Shown here piece by piece: positions 12,905 to 26,315 of a DNA stretch of 64,000 bases. A program made the translations under genes and the position numbers. Positions within the stretch are counted from its first letter, which is position 1; each line of letters starts with the position of its first letter. The notes under the pieces were generated by a model. That model searched no databases and had not been told where the DNA came from. It saw only the letters and a program-made list of their open reading frames with translations. This stretch comes from Prostheceraeus crozeri. Taxonomy: Eukaryota; Platyhelminthes; Polycladida; Euryleptidae. The stretch lies in the NCBI GenBank assembly GCA_907163375.1, contig CAJQUW010009236.1:310001-374000 (forward strand), given 5' to 3'.

Positions 12905-15900
12905 TTGACCTGATAAGATGTCAGTTTTGATCAGCTGGAGTGGAGACAAAAGCATTGACTGTCAGTTGGAAATATTAAGCATTACTTCTATTTTCTAAAA
13001 CAAAATTTTCACATGGAAATTTCAAATTGAAATTAAGAAAGCGTGAAATTTAAGGATCAAAGCAAGTGAATAATACTTCTGACTTTAAATCACTCAACAT
13101 GCAGGTTTTTCAAATATCATGATACCATTTTGTAATTATCATTAATAATCTAGGATAAATGACGTTTACCCCGTTAACAATATACATCCTATACAAAAAC
13201 AATGCACACTTACAATATATAATATTTGTTACACATGCAATATACAATTAACAATATACACGCGCTACCAAACAGCATCCTACAGATTTGTTGCATACAG
13301 AAGGAGGCCCATTTAAAGAGTGCATTCTAATTTGAAAAAAATATCTATATCCACGAAACTGGGAAATGAAATGCCATCATCATACGAGAGAAGGGTACCA
13401 CTTTCTAGGACTTCCTAATACTTAATTGACAATGTCAAAACAGTAATTTGAAAGTAAGAAATTAAATGAAATTAGTATCACATAGAGATTTCCGCTTATT
13501 AATCGCCGATGTATAACCCAAGTTTATTGCGCAAGATAGTTTTAGCTTTGACATTATGGAAATGAAGTATGAAATTCGGATTATTGTAGCAAACTGTATC
13601 AGGGCCAAGGTTTAAAAAGTCCGCAACTTATTTAGGTAATCTTATCATATCATATATTTGGCAACTGTCCTATTTTATGTGCAAAACAAATACTTAAAAC
13701 TCAAGACATGTTTTTTCACATTACTTGCATTTTTACATTAGAAATCTATGTTAACAAAAAGCGCTTCATCATCAAAAGTAAGTGAGCTTTTTTTAAAGGC
13801 AAATGACTGTTTAGAAAACGTTGAGGACATGTAAGGTGATAGCCTAAATTCCAGCAGCAAAAGACATGAAAGATGTTCTTTTTTAAATTTCCGCATTTAT
13901 AAACTCAGTTTGAGACATAGTTGGGTCCCTTTGATCAATAACATGTCAGAAGCATTTTAATTGCATTGAATTGACCAAGCAAAATAGTTTTAAACCTTTT
14001 CAGGATAGAGTCGCTTGTGAATGCTGACTTCATTAGCTGATTGCTTTCGATCAATATTTTGCTGCTGTGGCGCGGTATTCTCATGATGTCACTAATCCAC
14101 GCGACTTTAAGGTTATCCCGACTATAAAGTGATTCACAAACAAAAGGGCAGCTCAATTGCATTGAAAGATTGTATTCCAATGCGGAAATACTTTGCATAA
14201 ACGTGTACTCAGAAATCATTGTATAAACACTTCGGTACTACAGATATTTGGAGTAGATGCGGTACATTGATAGTGTGAGAATTTAAAATCAGGTAAATAG
14301 ATAAATCAAACAAAACTGCCGTATTACATGAAAGTCTAAATTGCATCTAGGAACGTCCGAATTTTTCAACGTAGTCGACGGTTATGTTCAGGTTTGAGTT
14401 TTCTCCCAAGAAGTACGTGCGGGTTGGCTTTTCTGACAACTCAGCGCACGATCACACGCAACAATGAAAAGCAATTTAGAATATTTATATCATTTTGATT
14501 TAAAACGGTAATCGCTTTTAACAAGGCGAAATCATTTTTTCAGGCAAATTGCAAAGTGAATTTGAATTGAATTACATTTAAAATAACATTAATGAAAATT
14601 GCGGTACAATTTGTTGAAAAGAAATGTGAAAAACTGCTGCTCTCTGTAAGCACAAGCATTATAAAATGAAGTTTTTGCTAATAAGCTGATGTTCTAATTG
14701 CCACTCTTATCATGGCAGTTTTGCCTAACAGACTATTGCTGTTTTGCAGGAATATGTCTAGTTTCCATTCTTCCTTATTTGCACATGTCGAATCATTTAA
14801 CAATATTTCGCAGAATACAATAGTCGACGAATGCATAAACATTAAATTTCAGTTTAAGCTCTATGTACAATGTTGTTGATCATCAAATTCTCTTTTCTTT
14901 TATTAAACAAAATAAGTGAAGCAAGTATTTAACGTGTAGATTTTTATACAGAGACAATGGAGAAAAGACATCCTTTTTGAACACGCCTATGCCAAACACA
15001 TTTAAAATAAAGTTTGTGGAGCTGTACAAGGACTCGACAAGTCACTCAAAATATTTGCTAATTTTCTATTTAATTACTCGTAGCTTTATCTTACATCACA
15101 TTGTCTCATTGTTTTATAATTCCACTGATAAATTTCCATATTTATACCAAAGTCAGTTGTGTACAATTTTCAATTTTCTCCGCACGAGTCTTATTATAAT
15201 CATGCTTAGAACGCCCGAAAATTGCATATGAAATGTAATACTGAAAACTGCTTCAATTTTTTGAAAATCGCTTTGTCACGAATGGATGACTTAAAGTATG
15301 AGCCAGACAACATCCTAAAATATAAAACACTAAATGGCAGAAATTAAGAGCACTCGCGAAATTCATTGCGAAGCCGCGCATTACCGGGTAACAAAACAAC
15401 TTCACTGAATTGTCCTGTGTCATCGCGCATGCTTTGTAGCCATTAGATTGGCAATAAAGCTTGAAAATCCAGCTTATGAGGCCGATCTTAGTTTCAAAGG
15501 TCCATATGAGGGAGTAACAATCAATATTTCGTTTAATTACCGTCAATGGCGTGCCAATTCTTCACCTGATGACAAAGACATCGGATCGACTTGAAATAGA
15601 TACCGACGTTCAGATAACCGTCGTAAAGACAACTCGATGAGACAGATGGTGGCGTCACATCCTTAACGAAGTGATCAATCATGAAGATAAAGCAATGAAT
15701 TCGCCGTGCACAAAGCCTCTGACCTCGTCCGATAATTGCGACTTAATGATGCTCGGTGTCACCATTGCTCTATTTCAATCAAGCATTGAAGTCGTCGGAT
15801 GATAAAACTGCTCTGTCAAATTTTAATGCAAGGAATATTTATTTCACTTTGGTGCATAATAATGAGTGGTTTTGTGGTAAAAAAAATAGTGCACAAAAAC

Positions 15901-16499
15901 GAAGCACCATTCCCCATGTCATCTAGCAAAATTAATTTCAATAAATAAAGAAGGGGACTTCTAGACAAGAATTTGAAATTTGAATGTCCTGAAATTCAAA
16001 TTTCTGCAATTCTATATAAAGATTTTTATTTTATATTTTTTTATTTTTTAAATATCTTTTTATTAAAGATATTTATTTTACACATTTATGCTCTTTAAGC
16101 GCGCCCCCTCTGAATTCCTCTGTCCAAGTTATTCCTCACTGTGGGAGGCATAATTTGTCATCAGTTCTTCTAATCTAATTGTTTGCTGCAAATGAACAAT
16201 GTGCGTTATGGAAAGAGCTCGCTAGGGCTACTTAGAAAGTTTCATTGTATGCTCTGAAAAAGTATCTGGTCAAAAATTATAATTCACCATGTCAATATTC
16301 ACAAATTCAAAATAAAAGTTAAAATGAGGTGTGAACGATACATATATCTTTATATTAGATAAATTACGCAAGCTGAAGCTCAGCTCTGATGTCAGAGGTG
16401 TGTGGAACAATTGCGGGATGTCAAAATTTTATTGCAGTTACTTTATGATAATCAATTGATTGCTGAAGCTGAAGACTAAAAGCTAGTTGATTTATAAGA

Positions 16500-16690
16500 T
16501 AGACTAGCTACAATTAACTGACTGCTGTCATCGTAAAATTACAATTTTCTGACTACTGAAGCATGGATTCCTTTATAGTAGTGGCCGGGATGGGAAACTG
16601 TGAAATTTCCCTCATCGCGGCTATACGGAAGAAGGGTCACTTTTGGAGAAGCAGATTTTCCCTCAAACCTGTGCGTTATCGCGAAACAGA
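16500..16690 (+). repeat. Dispersed repeat copy A
   Basis: This stretch shares ATGGATTCCTT, TAGTAGTGGCCGGGATGGG, and TACGGAAGAAGGGTCAC with the opposite strand of 19050-19200. It represents a repeat family present twice in inverted orientation, 2.5 kb apart. The short frames inside both copies are shadows of this shared sequence, not evidence of a gene. Confidence 0.6.
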
Positions 16691-17913
16691 GAGAACCTCT
16701 GACCAAGTGATGAACATTGAAACCTACAGCCTGTTGGTCAGTGGCCAAATCAAAGGGAGGAACAAGCAAAATAAATAAACAATGTTCCCGTTCTACAACA
16801 CATTACGGTTGAAAGCTTTAACTTCATGAGGAATTATAAGACGAAAAGTCGATAAGATATACGTTTACATGCCTTCCTTTCCTTAGTCACATTTTATACT
16901 TCGCGTATGTGAAGGCTTGACGACGCCTAACTGTGCTCAGTTCCGAATTGCAATTTTTTTATAAAAGTGTTCTGCGACATCAGTCTCCTGGAGTTTCTCT
17001 TCAACTTCATAAACTTCGAAAGATTTTTGATGAATTGTACTGAAGAGTACGTCATCAAGATGACGGATTCACGCGGGATAAAGCAAAGAATGCTTTTTTG
17101 TGCTCCAAACGTTTTAGAAACGACGACTTCATTATTGAACGCGAGTATTCTAACAATTCAAGAAAACAGCAAGAAGGTAATATTCGAGGAAGGCGAGATG
17201 AGTTCGCTGGTTATGAATATTTAGGCTACATAAATTTGATTTTGTGAAGCTTGTCACAATTTACCTACCGCATAAAATGTTTTTTTAAATAAAAAAATAA
17301 AATATATAAAAAAAATATCATAAAATTTCTAGGCATGAATTAAATATATTTTTGCACATAGGCCTACAACAAAAGTAATGCAATGAATATGAGGATGTGT
17401 CTGTGTCTGTGGCATCTTCCGAAGCTCGAAGAGGTGCATTAAAGCCAGAATTATTGGAAGCATCTGTCATGTTGCGACACAATAAAACGTTCTTCTGAAC
17501 TTCCCTTATTTGTTCTATCCGGCTTTTGTTTTTGAAGGTATTTGTTGTGATAAATATGCTCTTTCTTCGATCGCATTATCATGGAAACGTAATTGATGAT
17601 TTATGTCACAGTTCAAATTAATACTAATGCGTGACATTTTGTATTGTTTTTCTATATGATATTATGCTTGCTTCGTAGTCTAAATATAAAGAAAAACCGC
17701 TTCTCTGAAAAACTGTTATAGCAGTGATGCAAATGTAATCACTTGAATGTATGAATACGGATTTTAGGAACCACTATGGTAGGAAACAGAAGAATAATAG
17801 AAAATGGTTTTGTTGAATTATTTTAAGTCTAATTTATTTTTTTTGAAGCATCTTCATTTATATTGATGCATTTCGTAGGATTATTTTAACTTGTGCATTG
17901 TCCATGCTACGTG

Positions 17914-17990
17914 GTGGGATAGCTCAGTTGGCTAAGGGCCGCGCTGTCCTATCCCTAGCTTCTAGCATGGCTTCGTGCCTTGGGTTGGGC
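17914..17990 (+). repeat. tRNA-like A-box fragment (possible SINE remnant)
   Basis: GGGATAGCTCAGTTGGCTAAG at about 17915-17936 matches the D-arm and A box of a tRNA. No acceptable B box or acceptor pairing follows, so it is at most a fragment of a tRNA-derived repeat. Confidence 0.3.
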
Positions 17991-19049
17991 AGGGATGAGT
18001 AAAAAATACGCGAGACCAAAGTTGAGATAAGATGAGCAATTAATTACAGAATGTCCCTTTTAGATATTATCAAGATAGTTTTGCTTATACTGGAAGATGC
18101 TGTAACTTAGCTACAACAAGCAATGAAGGTTAGATCTCAATTATATAGAAAATCATGAACCGCAACTTTGAAGCTATACAGTTTAGTTTAGGTCTATAGG
18201 CTGTAGCAGGCTTGTGCCTGCATAAACAGATCTTTTTTGTATAAACATACAGACTTATCTTTCCATAGAAAGTCTACACATTGGTTACTTGTATAAGTAG
18301 CAGTCATTCTAGGCCTATATTTTTGAGCGAATTTAGATCAGCTCTTTTGTTACGTTCTTAAACCTTGCAAGATAATGCTTTCATTTACTAAGTTTCCATC
18401 TTTACTTTTCTCTCTTCATCTACCTATTGCTTATATTATCATTTTGCTTTTATGCTTAGACTACAACTGCCTGTGAATACGCCTAAACTTTCATGAAAAA
18501 GTTATTGACTAGAGCGCTTATAACATGCAATTTTTCAGAATCAAATTCAGACGGCCTATGCCTATACTGACAGTTTTACATGCATTTTTGTGTAACTGAG
18601 TAAACTGAGTTTTAGCGAATTATTTTACTCAGTTAAACTCAGTATACTGAGTTTAACTTAACTTGGTTAATTTCCGGTAAACTCGGTTAACTTAGCTTTA
18701 ACTGAGTTTATTGAAAAAGTCAGTTGACACCACTGATAGCAGTTAGCGTTGTATAACATATCATATCGATAGCCAAGGATAAAAGAATGTATTACTATTT
18801 TAATTTGAAACTGATCCTGCAAAATTTAGACACGTTTGTGCTCTTGAGATGAAGGTCCATTTAATGCTAATAAACTATTAGCTATGAATTTTTAGTTATT
18901 ATATTCGTGGTATTGATAATATAAAGGCAGTGATGCGGACAATGTACTTGTTCTCTCAAGGCAGACAGTGCACATGATTACTAAAAACAAAGGCGATCAG
19001 GTACTTATGCATGTCAAATATTGACTGCGTGCTACCATCCACACCTTTA

Positions 19050-19200
19050 GCGAGCGAGCGGTAGTGACCCTTCTTCCGTATTTCCCTAATTTCAAGTTTC
19101 CCATCCCGGCCACTACTATTAAGGAATCCATGACTGAAGCCAAATGATGCAAATAACTGATTGCAGTCATCAAAAAATTGCAGGTAATCATTTAGCGAAT
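19050..19200 (-). repeat. Dispersed repeat copy B (inverted to copy A)
   Basis: Read on the - strand, this matches 16500-16690 through the GTAGTGGCCGGGATGGGAAAC block and the downstream TACGGAAGAAGGGTCAC block. The spacing between the blocks is shorter here. A GCTCGCTCGCT motif follows in this copy only. Confidence 0.6.
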
Positions 19201-20821
19201 AATTGCAATATACATGTATGTTGAAACTGAAAATTTCTGCCTTCATGATATAATTTCAATTAATTAAGTCATTGATTTGAACTTCAAAAATCCACCAACC
19301 ATTTTTCGTAGCCAGTGAAACATAGTGGAATAAAATACCGCATACTGACGATTTAAGATAATATTGAGTCATAATTCCGTAATTTGTCAATTGAAATTAA
19401 ATTTCGGATAGTCCAACTTAGGTAGTAGAATCACAATTTGATATTGCTTTGGTAACTATTTTAGAAATAATCGATAATGACATTATATAAAGGAATGTGC
19501 TGACGCTGCACTTGCGTAATGCACATTCTATGTCATCACAAAGTAATTGCATTAATATTTTGGAGCATTGATACTTGCAGTAGCATCCAGCATCACTATC
19601 TTGAAAAAAATACATAATAACTTTCAGTAAATGGAAAAAATTCTCAAAATGTGCAATATTTCAACCCAAGCATAATTATTCTGCATGCATTTCATGCAAT
19701 AGGTCCATTCACTGCTCAGTTCCATGTAAGACATAGCCTTAAAGATAGAAATATAATTCATGTGTCAAAAATGCAACATTGTCCAATAATTGAATGTTGG
19801 TATCAAATAGGCCTAATCATTTCATTACAATTAAGAATAGAAATTAATGCAATTAAGAAATGTTTGAACTAGAATTAGTTGATTGATCAGTTAAATTTAA
19901 TTGCAGCAATTTTTTTGACAATTGTTGTAATGCGAAATCACAATAAGCAGGATTGTTGGATATTCCAGTTAGAAATAAATGTCTTTGGACGATTCAATAA
20001 ACAATTATATTTCTTTGGTCAAAATGTTGAGTTAATACTATTGAACTTACCAAAAATTTGAATTTCACTTGTTGCTCATTTTTTAATATATTCTAATAAT
20101 TTTCCGAAGTCCCACTCTCACCAATAATTCCCACTAGGCACTAATAGGCACCAAACCGAATATTTGTTTATCCAATGAAATCGAAGGAAAAATCAATGGG
20201 TACGAACTAGGCACTATGAACTTCGTGCCTACTCCTGCCTTGTGTTGGTTAGAATTGATGCCTAAATTTCGTGTCTAATTCAAGCGACATTTCGTGCTCT
20301 AGAGTTTACAGTGTAAGGGTGGCACAATAGCAACAGTATTTGAATAGTTCATTAGATTTTTAGGGCAGTATTAGGAAGTAAGTCAATTCTGTAGAATATG
20401 CGATAAATTTTATTCGAATTTCTAAAATATGCAGATGAAGATGATGCCACCCGGAGTTCGGAGTTCCATTATTTGATTGGACTCCCACTCCGAATCCGCA
20501 TCGCTAAGGGATGATAGGCTAAATGCACAAAATTTTCATTTTGCCCACTTGGTAGGCCTATACATGTGTCATCTCTTTGCATTAGATTCTATTAAATCGT
20601 CACGCTTGATCTACGAAATTCTGTGGTCGTGTTGTTTGCTGTGTTGTCATATTCATCACATATTCATTAGGATTTACAATTAGCAAGTTAGTGAAATTTT
20701 CGACGGACATATATTAAAAATCACTTGAAACTCTACTGGCAAATCGCCTAGGCAATGCCTATATTGCACCTGCAATAATTAATAAATGCTGCCGGTTCTT
20801 GTTTAGACACAATGTAGATGG

Positions 20822-21167
20822 AATAATTAAATATTGAGTTGCATCCTCAGTTGAAAAATGGGAACAGACCTGAGTAGCTGCCATTCCATCCAATATCAGG
20901 AATAATCAGCAGGCCTAGTTCACATCTCTCAACATCGACACCAGTCCCAAAAAGTGATATTTAATGAATACCCGCCAAAAATTACACTAGCTTTCTAATT
21001 GCAAATCTCAAAATTGCCTGAGTATGACTGCAACTTTAAATTGGGACTTGTCGATGTTGAGAGATGTGAACTATGATTGCTGATGATCCCTGATATTGGT
21101 TGAAATGGCAGCTATTCAGGTTTGTTCCCATTTTTCAACTAAGGATGCAACTCAATATTTAATTATT
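20822..21167. repeat. Foldback element with arms of about 128 bp
   Basis: The arms 20822-20950 and 21041-21167 are reverse complements with few mismatches. Shared blocks are AATAATTAAATATT, GAGTTGCATCCT, AAAAATGGGAACA and GTTCACATCTCTCAACATCG. The loop is about 90 bases and non-coding. It is a non-autonomous foldback or MITE-like element within the TIKI intron. Confidence 0.85.
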
Positions 21168-21849
21168 GTATTTGCATCATATTTATTGGTTGACAATAAA
21201 TTTTTATTTTGCAACATCCAGGTTGATTTATGGCAGGAAATGGGCATCAACAAAAAAAGTCGATGTCGTTGGGAGGTGATTAACTCAGGTTGATGACTCA
21301 TCTGCGATGAATTTGTCTATCATAGTACGGGATCGCATTTTCTGGGATTCAGGGATTTCGAGCGAATTTTTTACATAATCCCGGGCGGGATTTCGAAACA
21401 GATCACTATATAGTATATTTACACGTGCTGACTTACATGTGTGACTTTGCTATTTAATTATCTTCTTTATGTAGAATTTATTACTTCATATATTTCAGCC
21501 GTCATTGACGAATTAGTATGGGAGATTTGAGTAATGTGAGCCATTTGCTGGTGTGGTGATCCTACATACATGTAGCAGATATTACTTTACATTCACAATG
21601 CATTTGCTGCTGTTTTACATCATTTTTCGTTTTCGGAGAATATTGAATTACATTCCCACTAATAGCCGATGTAACTAAGCTCACATTTCCCCCAAGCAGT
21701 TGACAGACTTTCGCAGAAACGCATAATTACTTCCTCAAGAATTGATATCAGCATTTGAGAGCAAGCATATTTGAAATAGTCAGAGATTGATGCCGATTTA
21801 GTTTATCTAGACCCACATGAACATTTGAAAGTGTAGTTGAACTGAAGAA

Positions 21850-21854
21850 CACGT
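21850..21854. repeat. Target-site duplication of the gypsy element, left copy
   Basis: CACGT directly precedes the LTR terminus TGTTCT and is repeated right after the other LTR at 26311-26315. Five bases is usual for Ty3/gypsy integration. Confidence 0.85.
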
Positions 21855-22092
21855 TGTTCTAACTTGGCCCTTACTATATGTTCGAGTGTGTGGGAGAGAG
21901 AGAGAACAACCAGGCTTGTGCTGAGACCGACAAGCAAGTTAAGTTTATTAGCAACGCCAGCGGCTTTAAGTGACTTGACACCTTAAACATGTAATAGCAG
22001 CTGGCGGCGTCTAACATGACCAGAGATACATAACGAGCAGAGATAAAGGAGAGGCAATTACATGCAGCTGTTCTGCTTATCACACTACAACA
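21855..22092 (-). repeat. LTR of Ty3/gypsy element (3' LTR in element orientation)
   Basis: The 238-bp repeat begins TG and ends CA on either strand and is the same length as the copy at 26073. Reading the two side by side I saw no difference, which points to a very recent insertion. A purine-rich tract (AGGAAGGGAGA on the - strand, about 22093-22103) lies just inside, as expected for plus-strand priming. Confidence 0.92.
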
Positions 22093-25000
22093 TCTCCCTT
22101 CCTGAAGAGAGCTAACACAAGAAAGTTAAACGTAGCTGTTTGACCGAGGAGTCATCTCGAGTCGATGAGGCTTGGCGGACAGTCTGCCAAAGCGAGTTCG
22201 TCCCTCGCGATGAGCGCGCGCACGGGAATCACTCGGAGGGCCTGCCAATGTATGTGCAGGTTGAGATGACGGCGCGTTCCCATTCGCAGGCAGCACGACA
22301 CCTCTTTTGCGAAGAAATCGCCGATTTCGCCGTAGAATTCGCCCGCTCGGCAGCTTGATGAGATAATCACGATGATTACCTATCTCAACGATAGCACCAT
22401 ATCTCTCCCACCGTTTGGACGAAGGATCCTGCAGCACCACGGGATCACCAACCTTGAGGGGCGCCAGGGACTTCGAGCGAGTATTGTACTCCTCTACTAC
22501 CTGATCGCGCTTAGAGCTCGCCTTCTTCTCCAGTTCGTCTGCGGTTTTCTGCCATTTCTCGTCGAATGCACGCCGGTGTGCAGGCAGCAGATCGCGGATC
22601 GGATGGCCGAACAGAAGCTGGGCAGGAGAAGATCCCGTGTAGCGAGGCGTATTGCAGTATTGTAGGACACCCCGAGATACTTTGTCCATGTCCACAGAGT
22701 TGTTGACACAGCAGCCCCGAACGATCTTCTTCAAGGCCTTTACAGAGGCCTCAGCAGTACCATTGCTCTGAGGGTAGTGCGGTGATGAGATGACGTGTTG
22801 AACTCCCCAACTTTTCAAGAAAGAAGCAAGGGCAGTAGCAGTAAATTGGGGCCCGCCATCAGTATAAAGTCTCTCGGGAACAGATTTCTCGCAGAAGCGA
22901 GATCGGAGCGCAGAAATAAGGTCGCGAGCAGTTGCATGGACTCCAAAACAGTTGAGGCTAGGCCATCCAGAGTACTCGTCTACGTAAACAAGGTATTGTT
23001 TGCCACCGAACGTGAAAAAGTCAGCGTGAACCGCTTCAAAGGCTCGTGTAGCCCGCATGCGTTCGAGCATGGGCTCCTTTTGCTGGGATGGCAACGCTTG
23101 TTGGCAAGGACGACAGGACAAGGCCACCTTCTCGATGTCGAAGGTCAGTCGAGGCCAATAGAATGATACAGTGGCTCGCTCACGCATCTTTGAAATGCCC
23201 TGGTGAGACAGCAGCATGTCCTCGAGGATTCGAGCCCGGAGTTTTTGAGGAATGACGATTCGGCAACCGTACATCACGATGTCGTCTTCAACCGACAGTC
23301 GATTTCTCACATTCCAAAAGGGTCGTACGGACTCAGGCAGCTGAGATCGGTGATCTGGAAACCCGCAGCGAACAGTGTCAAGGAGGAACTGATAATTCTC
23401 GTCAGCTCTCGCAGAGGCCTGAATTGCAGGTAGGTCGATCGGAGTCGAGTCAACAGAGGCAGAGAGGGAGTTCAGGAACAAATCTTCACCGAGTTCATCA
23501 GCAGTAGTAGGCTCACTTATGGGGGCTCGAGACAAAGCATCAGCAGTCTTGTTCTCCGAAGTCGAGATCCATGAAGCAGAGAATGAGTAGGGATCGAGTT
23601 TCTCTCGCAGACGCTGGAGACGGCGATTCTCGATCTGATCAAGAGTGTATTTGTTCAGAATTGGTATTAGGGGTCTGTGATCGGTCACGATTTCGAACTG
23701 GGGCAGTCCTTCGAGCATCAGTCGACACTTGATGACGGCCCAAACGATGGCAAGCATTTCGAGCTCGATCATAGCATACCTGGACTCAGCGCTGCTCAGA
23801 CAGCGCGACCCAGCACGTACCACACACCACGTACCATCTTCTTACTGCTGCTTGAGAACATATCCGATGCCGTGAATCCTCGACGCGTCAGTGAAAAGAG
23901 CAGTCTTGCGCTTTGGAGAATAGTAGGCCATGAACGGAGCAGTACAGAGAGCATTCTTCGTGAGCACGAACTGAGATTGGTGGGCGTCGGTCCAAAGAAA
24001 TTCGTTATCTTCTCTGAGAAGAGGACGAAGAGGTTCCATCAGTTTCGCCAGCTGATCGGAAAATGAGGAGAGTTGATTGACCAGCCCGAACCAGGACCGC
24101 AAGTCGGTTCGGCTCTTCGGCTCCGGAAAATCGCGGATCGCTCGGAGTAAGTCGTCGTCAACCGTATATCCAGTCTGGTTGACCTTGAACCCGGCGAAGG
24201 TCACTTCAGGCTGTGCGAAATGAAATTTGTCTTTGTTCAGAGTAACGCCCTGCTCACGACACTTAGTGAGAAATGCATTCACATTCTTCTGATGCTGCTC
24301 AAGGGTAGCATCAGCGATGATGACATCATCGACCACATGGTAAGTGTTCTGTAGCTCACTGATGAGTTCGGAGACGCGACGATTGTAGTGCTCGCAGATC
24401 GAAGATAGGCCGAAGGGTGCGCGCTTGTATTTGTAGCGACCAAAAGGAGTGATGAAAGTAGTGAGATGTCGCGTGGACTCGGCAAGAGGAATCTGATGGT
24501 AGCCTTTTACTGCATCCACTGTCGTAAAAAATTTAGCAGTCTGTGGAAGGCCCGTAACCACTTCCAACGGAGTGGGAGATTGCCACCGTTCTCGAACAAC
24601 GTACTTGTTAAGATGTTTTAGATCCACGCACAGACGGACCGATCCAGATTTCTTTTGTTGCACAGTGATGGGGGCGCACCATTCTGTAGGCTCGATCACA
24701 CGCTCAATAATACCTTGAGACTCAAGAGAATCGAGTTCTGTCTTTAACTTGTCTTTGAGTGGCTCAGCGACGCGGCGAACGTGGTTGACGCAGTAAGGCT
24801 GAGCGCCATCTTTGAGAACAATGCGGAAGGGATCACCTTTCATTACCGATATCCGATCGGTAAATACATCGGCATACTCCTGCAGCAGAGAGTCCTTGGA
24901 GCAGGTTGAGACCTGAGATACCGATGCCACGTGTTGTTTCGGGAAGTCCTCCGGAATGAGTTTGAGAGCCCGACATGCCTTGCGAGACAGTAGAGGCGTC

Positions 25001-26072
25001 TCCAAGATGTCTATCACGTAAACGCGAGTAGATACCTCTACAGCTCCAAGAGTGAGAACAGCATCGAAGTATCCGGCAGAGTCGAGTCGCTGGCGACCAG
25101 CGTGTTTAGGGCGCAAGAAAGACCGTTTGAGCTTCGGTCTTCTCGCCAAGGCTGAAGACGGAACAGCAGTGATATCCGATCCAGTGTCAGGAAGCATTCG
25201 AAGATTGCCGACATTGACGCGGCCAGACTGAACAGTTACCTCGACGAGAGATTCAGGAGACGACACAGACGCGATCAGACACCCCAACAGGTTAGCAGAC
25301 TTGTCCTTAGCAGGACACTTGGCAGCAAAGTGGTTCTTGCCACCACACTGAGTGCACGACTTTCCGTAGGCTGGACAACGCTCCTTACGTAACTCGTGTG
25401 TCCGCCCGCAGAATTTGCACTCGCCCGCTCTCTCAGTCTCTCTCTTCTTCTTCTTATCGGCCTTGTACGACGAGGTCTTCTTCCGTAGAACGTTCAGGGA
25501 AACAGAAGAAGTAACAGCAGCACACTTCTCCTTAGCAGACTCGTCAGCCTCACAAATGTCTTTGAGCTTCTCCAGGGTCAAGTTGCTGCCGACCGACAGC
25601 AGCTTCTCAATCGTGCTAGCATCACGCAGTCCAGTGGTGACCCGATCACGGAGTTGCAAAGCTTCGCAACTCGTGCAGCATCGCGCAAAGTTACATCGGG
25701 CAGCTAGCTCGCGGAGAGAAAGAATATAGCTGGCAAACGACTCGCCCTCACGTTGAGTACGTTTCCAAAACTCGCGACGTTCAAATACTTCGTTTGTAGT
25801 CCCGACGATGTGATCTTCGAGCGCAGAGAGTACGGAGTCCAAGGATTTGCGGTCAATCACGGGCAAGTGATTCACGATGCGGAGAGTTTCTTTGCTGACA
25901 GAAAGATAGAAGGCCTGAAGTCGAGTTTCTTCACGCTTATCAGTGTCACTGATCGCAGAGATCCCACTGAGGCACTCGAATCCCGTCCACATTGATCGCC
26001 ATTCACGGTACAGATGGGACTCGGATTCAATATCGAAGGAAGGAGCCATTTTAAAGTCTATTCGCGACGCCA

Positions 26073-26310
26073 TGTTCTAACTTGGCCCTTACTATATGTT
26101 CGAGTGTGTGGGAGAGAGAGAGAACAACCAGGCTTGTGCTGAGACCGACAAGCAAGTTAAGTTTATTAGCAACGCCAGCGGCTTTAAGTGACTTGACACC
26201 TTAAACATGTAATAGCAGCTGGCGGCGTCTAACATGACCAGAGATACATAACGAGCAGAGATAAAGGAGAGGCAATTACATGCAGCTGTTCTGCTTATCA
26301 CACTACAACA
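26073..26310 (-). repeat. LTR of Ty3/gypsy element (5' LTR in element orientation)
   Basis: This copy matches 21855-22092 over its full 238 bases. Just inside it on the - strand the sequence starts TGGCGTCGCG, the usual position of a tRNA primer-binding site (complement of a tRNA ending CCA). The tRNA was not identified. Confidence 0.92.
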
Positions 26311-26315
26311 CACGT
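26311..26315. repeat. Target-site duplication of the gypsy element, right copy
   Basis: CACGT directly follows the LTR terminus and matches 21850-21854. Confidence 0.85.

Larger units (their letters stand above)
9898..21849. other. TIKI intron 1, first part
   Basis: This is the first 12 kb of a 19.8-kb intron that runs from the donor at 9898 to the acceptor before 29713. It is AT-rich, with low-complexity runs (for example 16020-16090 and 17281-17330). It contains a palindromic element at 11.4 kb, a possible small nested exon at 12.7 kb, a pair of inverted dispersed repeats at 16.5 and 19.1 kb, and a foldback element at 20.8-21.2 kb. Near 20.1-20.3 kb a short stretch has repeated TAGGCAC-type words and ends in CTCTAGAGTTTACAGTG. 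I see no long protein gene here. Confidence 0.75.
21855..26310 (-). mobile_element. Ty3/gypsy LTR retrotransposon
   Basis: This 4.46-kb element lies antisense to TIKI in intron 1. In element order it has a 5' LTR, a gag region with CCHC-type zinc knuckles, an aspartic protease (LPDTGSD), reverse transcriptase (YHVVDD), RNase H, and an integrase with an HHCC-type zinc region and a DDE core. The order RT, RNase H, integrase defines Ty3/gypsy. There is no envelope gene and I see no chromodomain. The interior is almost whole, with about one break in the coding region. The GC content is much higher than in the host DNA. The LTRs look identical and are flanked by a 5-bp duplication, so the insertion is young. 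The clade was not resolved. Confidence 0.95.

Noticed and set aside
18600-18720. Repeated AACTGAGTTTA/AACTCAGT words as a regulatory array
   Set aside because: It reads as a short degenerate tandem or slippage tract. Nothing ties it to a known binding site.
20100-20320. Possible CACTG-ended MITE with TAGGCAC repeats
   Set aside because: Only one clear terminus (CTCTAGAGTTTACAGTG). No inverted partner was found.
22140-25995. Open frames on the + strand across the gypsy element
   Set aside because: They are antisense shadows of the GC-rich gag-pol region, with no recognisable domains.
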